Shown here: piece after piece, positions 16,973 through 24,537 of the stretch | How the letters are laid out: the number at the start of each line of letters is the position of its first letter | Numbering within the stretch: position 1 is the first letter of the stretch | Assembly: GCA_019348495.1 (NCBI GenBank) | Contig: JAHWJI010000016.1 | Location: 1-35,316, forward strand | Direction of reading: 5' to 3' | DNA length: 35,316 nucleotides | Origin: Actinomycetota bacterium | GTDB taxonomy: Bacteria; Actinomycetota; Acidimicrobiia; Acidimicrobiales; CADCSY01 | Made by a program: the position numbers and the translations under genes | The notes under the pieces: generated by a model | The model's database searches: none | Told to the model about the DNA's origin: nothing | The model's input: only the letters and a program-made list of their open reading frames with translations

Positions 16973-17218
16973 ATGCTCCCGATCTCCGTTCGTCTCCACA
17001 TCGCCGTCCTGCTCGTCACCGAGCGCGTCCACGCCCGCCTGGCCCACCTGCGGGACGACGTGGCCCACGAGGAGGGCCAGACCTCGGCCGAGTACGCCCT
17101 GGTGCTCCTGGGCGCGGCCACCGTGGCCCTGCTCATCGCCCTGTGGGCCAAGAACACCGACAAGGTGGGCGGACTGCTCGACGCCATGTTCGACAAGGTC
17201 ATCGGCATGGCGCCGTGA
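16973..17218 (+). CDS. DUF4244 Flp-pilin-like protein
   Basis: An 81-residue protein with one hydrophobic segment preceded by a charged region: EEGQTSAEYALVLLGAATVALLIALWAKN. The G-x-T-S/T-A-E-Y block followed by a hydrophobic helix is the class III (Flp) pilin pattern, and in actinobacteria the whole belongs to the DUF4244 family. Cleavage by a prepilin peptidase would be expected after Gly in the EEGQT segment. No prepilin peptidase gene is present in this window. AAGGAGGAGCCCC gives a strong ribosome binding site before ATG 16973. It is the likely structural subunit of the pilus. Confidence 0.85.
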   Translation: MLPISVRLHIAVLLVTERVHARLAHLRDDVAHEEGQTSAEYALVLLGAATVALLIALWAKNTDKVGGLLDAMFDKVIGMAP

Positions 17219-17616
17219 GCCGGGGCACCTTCGGGTGCCGCGGGTGCAAGAGGGGCGACCAGGGCCAGGCCGCAGTGGAGCTGGCCCTGGTCCTGCCCTT
17301 CGTCGCCATGCTGGCGCTCGTGCTCGTCCAGGTCGCCCTGGTGGTGCGCGACCAGGTGTTGGTGAGCCATGCGGCCCGGGAGGCAGCCCGGGAGGCGGCG
17401 GTCAGCGAGGATCCGGGGCTCGCCGGCCAGGCCGCCCGGGCCAGCGACGCGCTCGATCCCGCCCGCCTGGTCGTCGAGGTCTCCGGCCGGGGCCGACCCG
17501 GTAGCCGGGTCCGGGTCGACGTCGGCTACGCCGCCCCCACCGACGTACCTCTGGTGGGGCCCATGGTGGGGGACGTGGCCCTCTCCGGCGCCGCCACCAT
17601 GCGGGTGGAACGCTAG
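17215..17616 (+). CDS. TadE-like pseudopilin
   Basis: A 133-residue TadE-family protein. RGDQGQAAVELALVLPFVAMLALVLVQVALVVRDQVLVSHAAREAAREAA contains the typical G-Q-A-A-V-E-x-A pre-helix motif, a membrane helix and the amphipathic segment after it; the remainder is a small extracytoplasmic domain. GTG 17215 overlaps the stop of the DUF4244 gene. Translation of the last part of the Tad operon is therefore also coupled. TadE proteins act as minor pilins or anchors in Flp pilus systems. Last gene of the locus. Confidence 0.88.
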   Translation: MSRGTFGCRGCKRGDQGQAAVELALVLPFVAMLALVLVQVALVVRDQVLVSHAAREAAREAAVSEDPGLAGQAARASDALDPARLVVEVSGRGRPGSRVRVDVGYAAPTDVPLVGPMVGDVALSGAATMRVER

Positions 17617-17795
17617 GTGGGGAGCTGTCAGCGGATGAGAACGCAGAGTGGTGAGCCGGCCACGACACGTCTGCGTCACATTCTCCTTGGTGGCGCGTCA
17701 AACCGGCAGTCGGCTACAGCATCGGTCCCGTCTGCCGATGGACAGCAGTGGCCGCCACCGGCTTCCCCCAGCGCTTCAGTAACCTTGGAGAACCC
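17617..17795. other. intergenic region between Tad locus and sortase
   Basis: No gene supported. It holds an imperfect hairpin CATCGG/CCGATG with a nine-base loop (17720-17740) and probably the sortase promoter. GTCAAACCGGCA near 17698 recalls part of a cyclic di-GMP riboswitch, but the second conserved half is missing. Confidence 0.4.
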
Positions 17796-17867
17796 ATGAA
17801 CCCAATCCTTTCCTCCTCCTCCTCCTCTTTCACCTCCGCTCCCACCGCCGGGGGGCTGGCGTGGTAG
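17796..17867 (+). CDS. possible 23-residue leader ORF overlapping the sortase start
   Basis: ATG 17796 is preceded by TTGGAGAACCC, a plausible ribosome binding site, and reads 23 codons beginning MNPILSSSSSSF to a TAG that overlaps the GTG start of the sortase gene by seven bases. The run of Ser codons comes from a TCC repeat. It could couple translation to the sortase. It may equally be a chance frame; there is no family resemblance. Confidence 0.3.
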   Translation: MNPILSSSSSSFTSAPTAGGLAW

Positions 17868-18490
17868 GAGACCGCCGGCAGCGCGACCCCATGGCTCGGG
17901 TGGCTGACCGGCTTCGCGACAAGAAGTGGGCCCGGGGGATGCTCTCCGGCCTGGCTGGGGTCATGCTGCTCGCCGCCGTCGGTGTCCTGGGCTACCCCTT
18001 CTACACCAACCTCTACCAGGACCGTGTCCAGGGCGATCTCGACGGCCAGCTCGCCAGCCCCGAGCTGGAGGAGGCCTATCGCGCCGGCGCCGTGGGCGAG
18101 GGCGAGAGCCTCACCCGGCTCATGATCCCCTCCCTCGACGTCGACGTGGTGGTGGTCGAGGGCACCTCGCCCAGCGCCCTGCGGGCGGGGGCGGGCCACT
18201 ACCCGGAGTCGCCGCTGCCCTGTGAGCCCGGCAACGTGGCCATCGCCGGCCACCGCACCACCTACGGCCGTCCCTTCCACAACCTCGACCTGTTGAAGCC
18301 GGGGGACGAGATCATCCTGGAGACCCCGGTGGGGAGGTGCACCTACTCGGTCAACAAGGCGCCCTTCGTCGTGCAGCCCAACGACTTCTCCGTGCTCAAC
18401 AGCACGCCCACCGGGACGCTCACCCTCACCACCTGCCACCCGAAGAACTCGGCGGCGCAGCGCCTCATCGTCCAGGCCGACCTGGAATGA
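17861..18490 (+). CDS. class E sortase
   Basis: A 209-residue membrane-anchored cysteine transpeptidase that attaches surface proteins to the cell wall. An N-terminal helix (about 26-46) follows a basic segment. The catalytic set is visible: His131 in AIAGHRTTYGRPF, Cys192 in TLTLTTCHPKNS and Arg201 in AAQRLIV, which is the sortase E arrangement. Actinobacterial sortase E recognises LAxTG-type signals. I take GTG 17861 as start; ATG 17891 (Met11) is possible. Lying between a Tad pilus locus and a secreted anchored protein, it probably serves the cell surface, but no canonical sorting signal occurs in the next protein. Confidence 0.9.
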   Translation: MVGDRRQRDPMARVADRLRDKKWARGMLSGLAGVMLLAAVGVLGYPFYTNLYQDRVQGDLDGQLASPELEEAYRAGAVGEGESLTRLMIPSLDVDVVVVEGTSPSALRAGAGHYPESPLPCEPGNVAIAGHRTTYGRPFHNLDLLKPGDEIILETPVGRCTYSVNKAPFVVQPNDFSVLNSTPTGTLTLTTCHPKNSAAQRLIVQADLE

Positions 18491-18506
18491 CCGGCTGGCC
18501 CGCACG

Positions 18507-19598
18507 ATGAACGGCCGTCGCCTCCTGGCCGCGGCGGCAGCCGGCGTACTCGTCGTGCTCACCGTCGCCCCCCCGGCCTGGGCGGCCCAGCACCCTCCTC
18601 CCAAGGTGGAGCGAACAAGCCCGCCCACCCTTGACAAGCAGGGCCCCATCACGGGCACGATCACCGCAAACGAGGGCCAGACGCTGCAAGGGGCGGAGTT
18701 CACCCTGACGTCAGAACCCGGTAGCAGCGGTCCGGGGGGAGATCGATGCCTCATCGACTTGCCCGACCAGACATACCGCGACACCACGAGGGAGACCTTC
18801 AGCTTCGACCCGACCTTCCTTTGCAACGGGGCCTACAAGCTCGTCATAAAGGTCTTCTATGAGAATCCTGGCCTCATTGAGCTAGCGCCAAGACAACCGG
18901 CCGAAACCACCGTCACATTGGAATTCTCGGTCGCCATCAAGCCGGCGCAGGTGAAGGGCTTGGGCGCCAGCTACGACGCCGCCACCCGGGAGGTGCGCCT
19001 CACCTGGGCGCCCAACCCCGAGCCCGACACCCGGTACCTCGTGGAGCGCTCGCCCGCCGGCCAGGCCCGCTTCAGCCCTATCGGCGCCGGACCGGTGACG
19101 GGCACGGAGTTCACCGACCCCGACATCGGCGACGGGCAGCTCTACCGGGTCATCTCGGTCCGTCCGGGGCCGGCCGGCGGTGAGATCACGGGCGATCCGT
19201 CCGTGTTCGTGCGCTCGGGCCCCGAAGCCCCCAGGCCCACCGCACCACCTCCCAGCCAGGGCAACTCCGGCGGGGGCAGCCGTGCCGGCGGCAACCCCTC
19301 CAGGGGTGGAGCGAGGCCGCAGGGCCAGGCCCCCGCCAACAACCGCTTCGAGCAGACCCTCCCGTTCGACCCGAGCCAGACCACGACCACGGTGACCGTC
19401 CCCCCGCAAGCTGACGAAACGCCCGAGGACGCCGCCGTGCTGGCTGAGTTCGACGACGAGCGCTCCGACACCGAGCGCAGGCGCGCCACCCTCGTCCCCG
19501 TGGCCGGAGGCCTCGCCCTCCTGGTCGGGGCCATGCACCTGTTCCTGCTGTCCCGACGGGCGGGGGAGATGAGCGACATCCCCATCGTCCCCCGCTAG
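18507..19598 (+). CDS. secreted surface protein with fibronectin-like domain
   Basis: A 363-residue exported protein. A Sec signal peptide is clear (RRLLAAAAAGVLVVLTVAPPAWAA, cleavage near residue 27). Residues about 33-145 look like an Ig-like beta domain of unknown family. About 150-235 resembles a fibronectin type III domain (YDAATREVRLTWAPNPEPDTRYLVER, YRVISVRPG). A Gly/Pro/Asn-rich linker follows, then a C-terminal membrane helix (TLVPVAGGLALLVGAMHLFLLSRRAG). No LPxTG or LAxTG motif precedes the helix. The DNA for the first beta domain (about 18600-18950) uses noticeably more A/T-ending codons than its flanks. It follows the sortase gene by 16 bases. Confidence 0.75.
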   Translation: MNGRRLLAAAAAGVLVVLTVAPPAWAAQHPPPKVERTSPPTLDKQGPITGTITANEGQTLQGAEFTLTSEPGSSGPGGDRCLIDLPDQTYRDTTRETFSFDPTFLCNGAYKLVIKVFYENPGLIELAPRQPAETTVTLEFSVAIKPAQVKGLGASYDAATREVRLTWAPNPEPDTRYLVERSPAGQARFSPIGAGPVTGTEFTDPDIGDGQLYRVISVRPGPAGGEITGDPSVFVRSGPEAPRPTAPPPSQGNSGGGSRAGGNPSRGGARPQGQAPANNRFEQTLPFDPSQTTTTVTVPPQADETPEDAAVLAEFDDERSDTERRRATLVPVAGGLALLVGAMHLFLLSRRAGEMSDIPIVPR

Positions 19599-19694
19599 CC
19601 AGCCCACCCGGAGCCGGATGGAGACCGGCCGGGAGCGACTGAGGGGTGGAGGCGGTAGCGTGACGCTGCCGGCGAGCGTGGAGGATGACAAGGA

Positions 19695-20042
19695 ATGGAT
19701 CTTGGGCTCGATCTGTCGGAGCGTGGCGGGTACTCGGTGCTCGCGGTGTCAGGCGAGGTCGACGTGGCCACCGTCCCCCGGATGCGCGAGCAGCTGCACG
19801 GCCTCGTGGCCCAGGGTGACAACCGCATCGTGGTCGACCTCGACGGCGTCGACTTCCTCGACTCGACCGGCCTGGGCGTCCTCGTCGGGGCGCTCAAGCG
19901 GGTGCGCTCCAGCGGTGGCGACCTCCAGCTCATCTGCAACCAGCCGCGCATCCGCAAGGTGTTCGAGGTGACGGGGCTCACCAAGGTGTTCTCCATCCAC
20001 GACAGCGTCGACCAGGCGGTCGCCGGGGCAGCCACCAACTAG
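19695..20042 (+). CDS. STAS-domain anti-sigma factor antagonist
   Basis: A 115-residue SpoIIAA/RsbV-like protein. The conserved loop [23 protein letters not shown] contains the expected phosphorylation site Ser57. In its unphosphorylated form such a protein binds an anti-sigma kinase and releases a stress sigma factor. No kinase or sigma gene lies nearby in this window. ATG 19695 is preceded by GGAGGATGACAAGGA. A CGGTAGCGTG box at 19654-19662 could be its -10 element with a short leader. Confidence 0.93.
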   Translation: MDLGLDLSERGGYSVLAVSGEVDVATVPRMREQLHGLVAQGDNRIVVDLDGVDFLDSTGLGVLVGALKRVRSSGGDLQLICNQPRIRKVFEVTGLTKVFSIHDSVDQAVAGAATN

Positions 20043-20058
20043 CGACGACGGGAGCCGC

Positions 20059-20595
20059 ATGGGCAACCAGCCCGATTCCGAGGACGGCGGCGGTCTGGCC
20101 ACCATCGCCAAGCCTGACGAGCTGCTCGCCCTGCACTCGGTCACCACCGAGATGTTCGCCATGCTGCGGGAGTGGTTCGACGTCCCTGATCACGTCACGC
20201 TCGACCTGTGCGAGGTCGACTCCGCCGTCGCCGAGCTGGGCGATCCCCAACTCGTGGCCGCCATGGCCATGCGCAAGCTCCAGGCCCTGCACCTGCTGTC
20301 CACGCCGGGCGTGCGCACCACCACTGACGTGGTGGTGACCATCGTCCAGGACCTCCAGCGCGCCCTGCTCCAGGCCCCGTCCATGCGCCTCAAGGTGGCG
20401 GCGGAGGCGGCCGACTGGGACGCCGAGCTGGCGTCACTGGCCGACCTCGACGACACCTCGACGGGGACCGCCCCCGACGCCGCCGACGCCGCCGACCCGG
20501 AGGTCGACCACTTCCGTGTGCTCCATGCCCTCCTGGTGGCCGCCGTCGAGGCCGTGGTGCAGAGCTCCGAAGGACGGATCTGCTACCTGCTCTGA
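20059..20595 (+). CDS. unrecognised protein downstream of the STAS gene
   Basis: A 178-residue soluble protein with no family I recognise. It is mainly helical in appearance (PDELLALHSVTTEMFAMLREWF, LVAAMAMRKLQALHLLS, VVVTIVQDLQRALLQ), with an acidic Asp/Ala/Thr-rich low-complexity stretch near 135-152 and a final segment FRVLHALLVAAVEAVVQSSEGRICYLL. Codon bias supports coding. It begins 16 bases after the STAS stop, so the two are probably co-transcribed and it may be a partner of that regulator, but this is only context. Confidence 0.7.
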   Translation: MGNQPDSEDGGGLATIAKPDELLALHSVTTEMFAMLREWFDVPDHVTLDLCEVDSAVAELGDPQLVAAMAMRKLQALHLLSTPGVRTTTDVVVTIVQDLQRALLQAPSMRLKVAAEAADWDAELASLADLDDTSTGTAPDAADAADPEVDHFRVLHALLVAAVEAVVQSSEGRICYLL

Positions 20596-20637
20596 CCGGA
20601 CCCTCCCAGCCCGAGGCTCAGGACGAGCGCCGGCCGC

Positions 20638-21459
20638 TCAGGAGGTGCTACGGGCCTTGATGGGAGCCCGACGGGGGGAACGCCGCGGCTGCGTGGGGGC
20701 CGGATCCGACACCGACTCGCCGTTCGTGGAGGTCTGCTTCACCTTGCGGGAGGCCGACGCCGCCCTCCGCTTCACGGTGGTGCCGGCATCTTCGGCCTCG
20801 TCCTTGACTTGGCGGGCCGAGCTCTGGGTCTCCTGCTTGACCTGGTCGACCGCGCCGGAGGCTCGCTCCTTGAGTTGCTCCACGCTGCCTTCGGCCACCT
20901 GCTTGAGCTCGCCGGCCACCTCCCGCCCGGCGGTGCTCGCCTGGCGCTTCAGCGGCTCGATCTCCTGGCGGAGTCGCTGCGCCGCCTCCCGCTCCCGCTC
21001 GGTGGGCGGCAACAGGGCGGCGGCGAGGACGCCGGCACCCACGGCCACCAACCCGGCCACCATGGGGTTGCGCTCGGTCCGCTCCCGGAGGGCAGGCGCC
21101 GCCCTCCTCGTCTGATCACCTGCGCTCGACACCGCCCCGCCCGCTCGCTCCGAGAGCTCCTCGGCCTGCCCTTTGACCCTGCGCCCGCTTCCTGCCATGG
21201 GGATCTCCCTCCTCGCGGTCATCCCGCTGCTCGTCACGCTGGTGGTCATGTCGTCGATCGACGTACGGACATCGTCCCAACGCCGGCGCAGGCCGGCGGT
21301 CTTGCGTTGCCATACGCGAGGCGGGCTCACCCGGTCGACGACGTCCTCCTTGCGTTCACGCAGCCGTTCCTCGAACGCGTCGACGGTGGCGAACAGCTCC
21401 CGGCGACTGCGGTCGATCTCGGCGCGCACCTGGGCTACCTGCGTCGCGCTCGTGCCCAT
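20638..21459 (-). CDS. DUF3618 domain protein
   Basis: A 273-residue protein with the actinobacterial DUF3618 signature near the N-terminus: QVRAEIDRSRRELFATVDAFEERLRERKEDVVDRVSP. A central helix (NPMVAGLVAVGAGVLAAALLPPTERE) probably inserts in the membrane, followed by a long charged coiled-coil-like region rich in Glu, Gln, Lys and Ala and a basic tail. ATG 21459 follows AAGGAGG. Its start lies inside the end of the preceding holin-like gene. The family is found with holin-X-like genes; role unknown, possibly envelope or stress-related. Confidence 0.85.
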   Translation of the reverse strand: MGTSATQVAQVRAEIDRSRRELFATVDAFEERLRERKEDVVDRVSPPRVWQRKTAGLRRRWDDVRTSIDDMTTSVTSSGMTARREIPMAGSGRRVKGQAEELSERAGGAVSSAGDQTRRAAPALRERTERNPMVAGLVAVGAGVLAAALLPPTEREREAAQRLRQEIEPLKRQASTAGREVAGELKQVAEGSVEQLKERASGAVDQVKQETQSSARQVKDEAEDAGTTVKRRAASASRKVKQTSTNGESVSDPAPTQPRRSPRRAPIKARSTS

Positions 21460-21860
21460 TGCACGTCCTCCTTGAGGGTCTCGACCGTCTGCTGGGGAAC
21501 CACCTGGACGTCGGCTGCCTTGGCCCGGGCGGAGCGCAACAGGACCACCGCAGCCACGAGGTAGACCACGCCCACGATGAGGAAGGCGACGCCGGTGGGC
21601 AGGACCGCGGCCAGGCCCCAGGCGGCGGCGAAGGACAAGAGCTGGAGCGCCATGAAGCCGGCCAGGGCGGTAGCACCGAACGCGACGCCGGCCTGGCCCG
21701 CCTGTTGCAGTTGCTCCTTGGTCTCGATCTTGGCCAGCTCGACCTCCTTGCGCAACAGGAGGGCAGCCTCGGCGGTCATGGCCGACCACAGCTCCTGCAG
21801 GGACCGGTCGTCGCCGGGACCCGGGCCGGAGACCCGCTGCTGGCGCATGGAGGACGCCAT
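21435..21860 (-). CDS. putative holin-X-like membrane protein
   Basis: A 141-residue protein with the layout of the actinobacterial holin-X family, which despite the name is widespread on chromosomes. SLQELWSAMTAEAALLLRKEVELAKIETKEQLQQA is the amphipathic N-terminal region, followed by two membrane helices (about 57-80 and 85-108) and a basic C-terminus. The start ATG 21860 shares bases with the stop of the upstream gene (TGATG), and AGAGG lies six bases ahead. Its last 25 bases overlap the DUF3618 gene. No phage genes are near, so a lysis role is unlikely. Confidence 0.85.
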   Translation of the reverse strand: MASSMRQQRVSGPGPGDDRSLQELWSAMTAEAALLLRKEVELAKIETKEQLQQAGQAGVAFGATALAGFMALQLLSFAAAWGLAAVLPTGVAFLIVGVVYLVAAVVLLRSARAKAADVQVVPQQTVETLKEDVQWARARRR

Positions 21861-22594
21861 CACGCACCTCTCGAAGCGGCCGGGTTGCGACGTCCCCCGC
21901 TGGCGGCACCCACGGGCGCACCCCGGCGGCTGGTGGCACTGGCCGCACGGGGCCGGGTGCCGGCGACGACCGTGTCGTCGGACCCGTCGTCGTCGGCACT
22001 GCCGGGGCTGGACTTGGCGCTGCGCACCAGGCGGCCTCCCCCGAAGCCGATCAGGGCGGCTCCCAACAAGAAGGTGCCGGGGCGCCGCCGGGCCAGGTCC
22101 TGGACCTCTTCGACCAGCCCGCTCGCGCCCCGGATCTCGATCTCCGACGCCGCCTGGTGCAGCCGATCGGCGATCTGACGGGCGTACATGCCCACCGTGC
22201 CGGCGTCGGCCGGGCGACCCTCCACCAGCGCCTGGGCCTCGCTGCCCCAGCGGTGCAGGGTCTGGGCCAGCGCCTGGGCCTGGACATCGGCCTGCTCGGC
22301 CACCTGCTGGCGGGTCTCCTCGTAGAGGGTGCGCCCCTGGCTCGACAGCTCCTGGGTGAGCAGGGTCGTCTGGTCCCGGACCAGGTCGGCCACCTCCCGA
22401 GCCTGGTCACCGGCGACGGAGGCCACCTGCTGGGTGTGGGCCCGGGCCTCGCGCGCCACCTCCTGGCCCTGCTCGCTGGCGGTGGCAGCCGCCGCCCGGC
22501 TGCGTTGGCCGCCCGACCCACCCCGGGCCCCGGAGCCTGTGGCCCGGCGCTGCGCTACCTCGGGTACCTGTGCCCCGTTGCCTACCATCGCCAT
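21860..22594 (-). CDS. Ala/Gln-rich coiled-coil envelope protein
   Basis: A 244-residue protein, first in a three-gene operon with holin-X-like and DUF3618 proteins. Residues about 35-150 are a long amphipathic, Gln/Ala/Glu-rich helix reminiscent of apolipoprotein-like or late-embryogenesis-like proteins (EQGQEVAREARAHTQQVASVAG, QTLLTQELSS type repeats). A short hydrophobic segment (RRPGTFLLGAALIGFGGGRLV) follows, then a disordered basic tail. ATG 22594 has AGGAGG upstream; the frame is open to 22696 without a signal. Function unknown; the operon suggests an envelope-associated structural role. Confidence 0.75.
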   Translation of the reverse strand: MAMVGNGAQVPEVAQRRATGSGARGGSGGQRSRAAAATASEQGQEVAREARAHTQQVASVAGDQAREVADLVRDQTTLLTQELSSQGRTLYEETRQQVAEQADVQAQALAQTLHRWGSEAQALVEGRPADAGTVGMYARQIADRLHQAASEIEIRGASGLVEEVQDLARRRPGTFLLGAALIGFGGGRLVRSAKSSPGSADDDGSDDTVVAGTRPRAASATSRRGAPVGAASGGRRNPAASRGA

Positions 22595-22706
22595 CGTTGA
22601 CTCGCCTCCTAGTCGCAAACCAGAGCATGCACGCCGCTTTGCGCTACCCGCTGGTCGCCACCGGGACACCTCGTAGGTCGCGGTACAGTCGAGCACGCAC
22701 CAACGC

Positions 22707-22779
22707 GCCGGGTTAGCTCAGCTGGCAGAGCGCTTCTCTTGTAAAGAAGAGGTCGTCGGTTCGAACCCGACACTCGGCT
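22707..22779 (+). tRNA. tRNA-Thr (anticodon UGU)
   Basis: A 73-base cloverleaf. The acceptor arm GCCGGGT pairs with ACTCGGC with one G-U, followed by discriminator T. The D arm is GCTC...GAGC; the anticodon stem CTTCT/AGAAG encloses loop CTTGTAA, giving anticodon UGU (Thr). The T arm GTCGG-TTCGAAC-CCGAC is perfect. CCA is not encoded. A TACAGT box at 22684-22689 is a plausible -10 element. Confidence 0.97.
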
Positions 22780-22859
22780 CGGACCCCACCCCTGGGGCCC
22801 GTCCGCCACCAGCCCGAGGGTCCTTGCATCGGGGACGACCCGAGGCAAGGCTGGCCCGG

Positions 22860-23120
22860 ATGGGCCTGGACGAGAGGGAGAAGGCGATCCTCGACTTCGA
22901 GCGACGGTGGAGGATGCTGCCGGGCCCCAAGGAACGGGCCATCCGCGACCACCTTTGCCTGTCGCCGGCTCACTACTACGCCCTGCTCGGCCGCCTCGTC
23001 GACTCCCCCGATGCGATGCGCTACGACCCCATGGTCGTGCGCCGCCTCCGGCGCCTGCGCCACCACCGCCGGCGGGCCCGCTTCGAAGGCCGCTCGGCTG
23101 AGGGTCGGCCGTCGAGATGA
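22860..23120 (+). CDS. DUF3263 family protein
   Basis: An 86-residue small basic protein of the actinobacterial DUF3263 family. The core MGLDEREKAILDFERRWRMLPGPKERAIRDHLCLSPAHYYALLGRLVDSPDAMRYDPMVVRRLRRLR pattern is characteristic and has a helix-turn-helix look. The tail is Arg-rich. Start ATG 22860 fits the family; a TTG at 22824 is in frame but adds unlikely residues. Its stop overlaps the ATG of the LytR_C gene (ATGA). This neighbour pair is common in actinobacteria. DNA binding is possible but unproven. Confidence 0.9.
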   Translation: MGLDEREKAILDFERRWRMLPGPKERAIRDHLCLSPAHYYALLGRLVDSPDAMRYDPMVVRRLRRLRHHRRRARFEGRSAEGRPSR

Positions 23121-23659
23121 GCCGGGGTCAACACGCCGCCGACGACGGCTCCTTCGGGCGCTCGGCGAGCGGCGCCATGCTGCGGGGCGTGGCACTCATC
23201 GTGGTCGCCGTGATCCTGGGCGTCATCCTCCTACGGGCCACCGACGGTCCCGATCCGTTCTCGGCCGGATCGGGACCGACGGGAGGCGACGACACCGCCA
23301 CCACCTCCACCCCGACCACCGAGGACCGGAACACGACCACCAGCCCACCCACGACGCTCGACCCGTCCACCATCACCGTCCTGGTGGCCAACGGCGCCGG
23401 CGTGAGCGGCCTGGCCGGCGACCTCACCGAGGTGGTGGCAGAGGCGGGCTTCGAGACGGTGGCGCCCATCGACGCCGACGAGGACGTGGAGACCTCGACG
23501 GTCTACTTCACCCCCGGCTTCGAGGAGGCGGCCACCGCGGTGGCCTCGGTGTTCGACCCTGTCCCCGAGGTGGCGGCCCTGCCCGACCCCCAGCCCGTCG
23601 CCGACCTGGCCGGCGCCAACGTCGTCGTGGTCGCCGGGACCGATCTCGTCCCCGAATAG
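23117..23659 (+). CDS. membrane-anchored LytR_C domain protein
   Basis: A 180-residue protein with a short cytoplasmic N-terminus, one membrane helix (MLRGVALIVVAVILGVILL, about 21-39), a Thr/Pro/Asp-rich linker and a C-terminal LytR_C-type domain (about 85-180) beginning ITVLVANGAGVSGLAGDLTEVVAEAGF and ending ADLAGANVVVVAGTDL. Such domains accompany cell-wall polymer ligases but this protein lacks the LCP catalytic domain. ATG 23117 is coupled to the DUF3263 gene by ATGA. Confidence 0.88.
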   Translation: MSRGQHAADDGSFGRSASGAMLRGVALIVVAVILGVILLRATDGPDPFSAGSGPTGGDDTATTSTPTTEDRNTTTSPPTTLDPSTITVLVANGAGVSGLAGDLTEVVAEAGFETVAPIDADEDVETSTVYFTPGFEEAATAVASVFDPVPEVAALPDPQPVADLAGANVVVVAGTDLVPE

Positions 23660-23686
23660 CCCAGGACGGCCCGCCCGCCTCCTGGT

Positions 23687-24523
23687 TCAGGCCGGGGCGT
23701 CTCGCAACCGGGTACGGGAGCTGACCTCGACCACCAGTGAGCCCCGCACCGGCGTCCCGGCCTGACCCGGCGGCGGGCCCACCTCCAGGTCGAAGTTGCC
23801 GATCGTGCTCGACATGGCCTCCCGCACGGCGCCGTCGTCGAGATCGTGGGTGGCGCGATAGTCGGTCACCTGGGTGCCCCACAGGCGCAGGGCGCCGTTG
23901 GGACCGGGCACCACCGACTCGAGAGGCAGCCGGGCCGCCGACGCCAGGCGGGCCACCGCCTCGTCACCGACCACGCCCAGCTCGACCAGGCGGCCCGAGC
24001 CGCTCAGCTCTGTCGCCTCGCCCACGCCGGGAAGCTGGATGGCGTCGTCGATGACCCAGCTCGCGCCCGGAGCCAGCGGGCGGTCGGGCGGCGCCCCGGC
24101 GGCGGCGGGGAAGATCTCGGAGATGCCGAGGGTTCCCAGGCGCTCATCGGGCACGCCGTCGATGGACTGGACCGCCTCGAGCTGGGCCGCCCGGTCGAAC
24201 AGCACCTCGAAGACACGGTCCTCGGCCCCCGGCTCCTGGAGCAGCACCCGCACGAGCACGCCGTCGTCGCCCGAGCGCAGGACCGTGTGCTCGGCGCTGA
24301 GCACGACGTCCTCCTCACGGATCTCGGGGGGGGCCCCACCCAGGTCGACCTCGGAGGTGGTGCGCACCTCGACCTCGTAGCGGTAGATGGCGCCCACCTC
24401 GGGGCGGAAGGTGAGGCGCACCGTGCCGGGCCGACAGGCCGTCAGACCGGCGGCGGCCAGGGCGCAGGCCAAGCCCACGCTCACCAGGCGGCGCAGTCGG
24501 GAGGGAGGGGTAGGGGGGCGCAT
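23687..24523 (-). CDS. lipoprotein of unknown function
   Basis: A 278-residue exported lipoprotein. The N-terminus is basic, followed by a hydrophobic stretch and the lipobox LTAC with Cys30 as the lipidation site. The mature part is beta-rich (VGAIYRYEVEVRTTSEVD, VLVRVLLQEPG, GASWVIDDAIQLPGVG, GSLVVEVSSRTRL), recalling DUF6263-type lipoproteins, although I am not sure of the family. ATG 24523 has no Shine-Dalgarno sequence; a TACCGT box eight bases upstream suggests a leaderless transcript. It is divergent from otsB with only 26 bases between the start codons. Confidence 0.8.
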   Translation of the reverse strand: MRPPTPPSRLRRLVSVGLACALAAAGLTACRPGTVRLTFRPEVGAIYRYEVEVRTTSEVDLGGAPPEIREEDVVLSAEHTVLRSGDDGVLVRVLLQEPGAEDRVFEVLFDRAAQLEAVQSIDGVPDERLGTLGISEIFPAAAGAPPDRPLAPGASWVIDDAIQLPGVGEATELSGSGRLVELGVVGDEAVARLASAARLPLESVVPGPNGALRLWGTQVTDYRATHDLDDGAVREAMSSTIGNFDLEVGPPPGQAGTPVRGSLVVEVSSRTRLRDAPA

Positions 24524-24531
24524 CCCGGGCG

Positions 24532-24537
24532 ACGGTA
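24532..24537 (-). promoter_or_regulatory. candidate -10 box (TACCGT) for the lipoprotein gene
   Basis: On the minus strand TACCGT ends eight bases before ATG 24523. Its TA step (24536-24537) is also the TA of the plus-strand box for otsB. Confidence 0.5.

Noticed and set aside
17690-17745. Possible cyclic di-GMP riboswitch before the sortase
   Set aside because: GTCAAACCGGCA resembles one conserved element, but the second element (GACGCAAAGCC-like) and the three-way junction are not found.
17806-17840. TCC repeat as a phase-variation switch
   Set aside because: The repeat unit is three bases, so slippage would change Ser number but not the reading frame, and it lies upstream of the sortase start.
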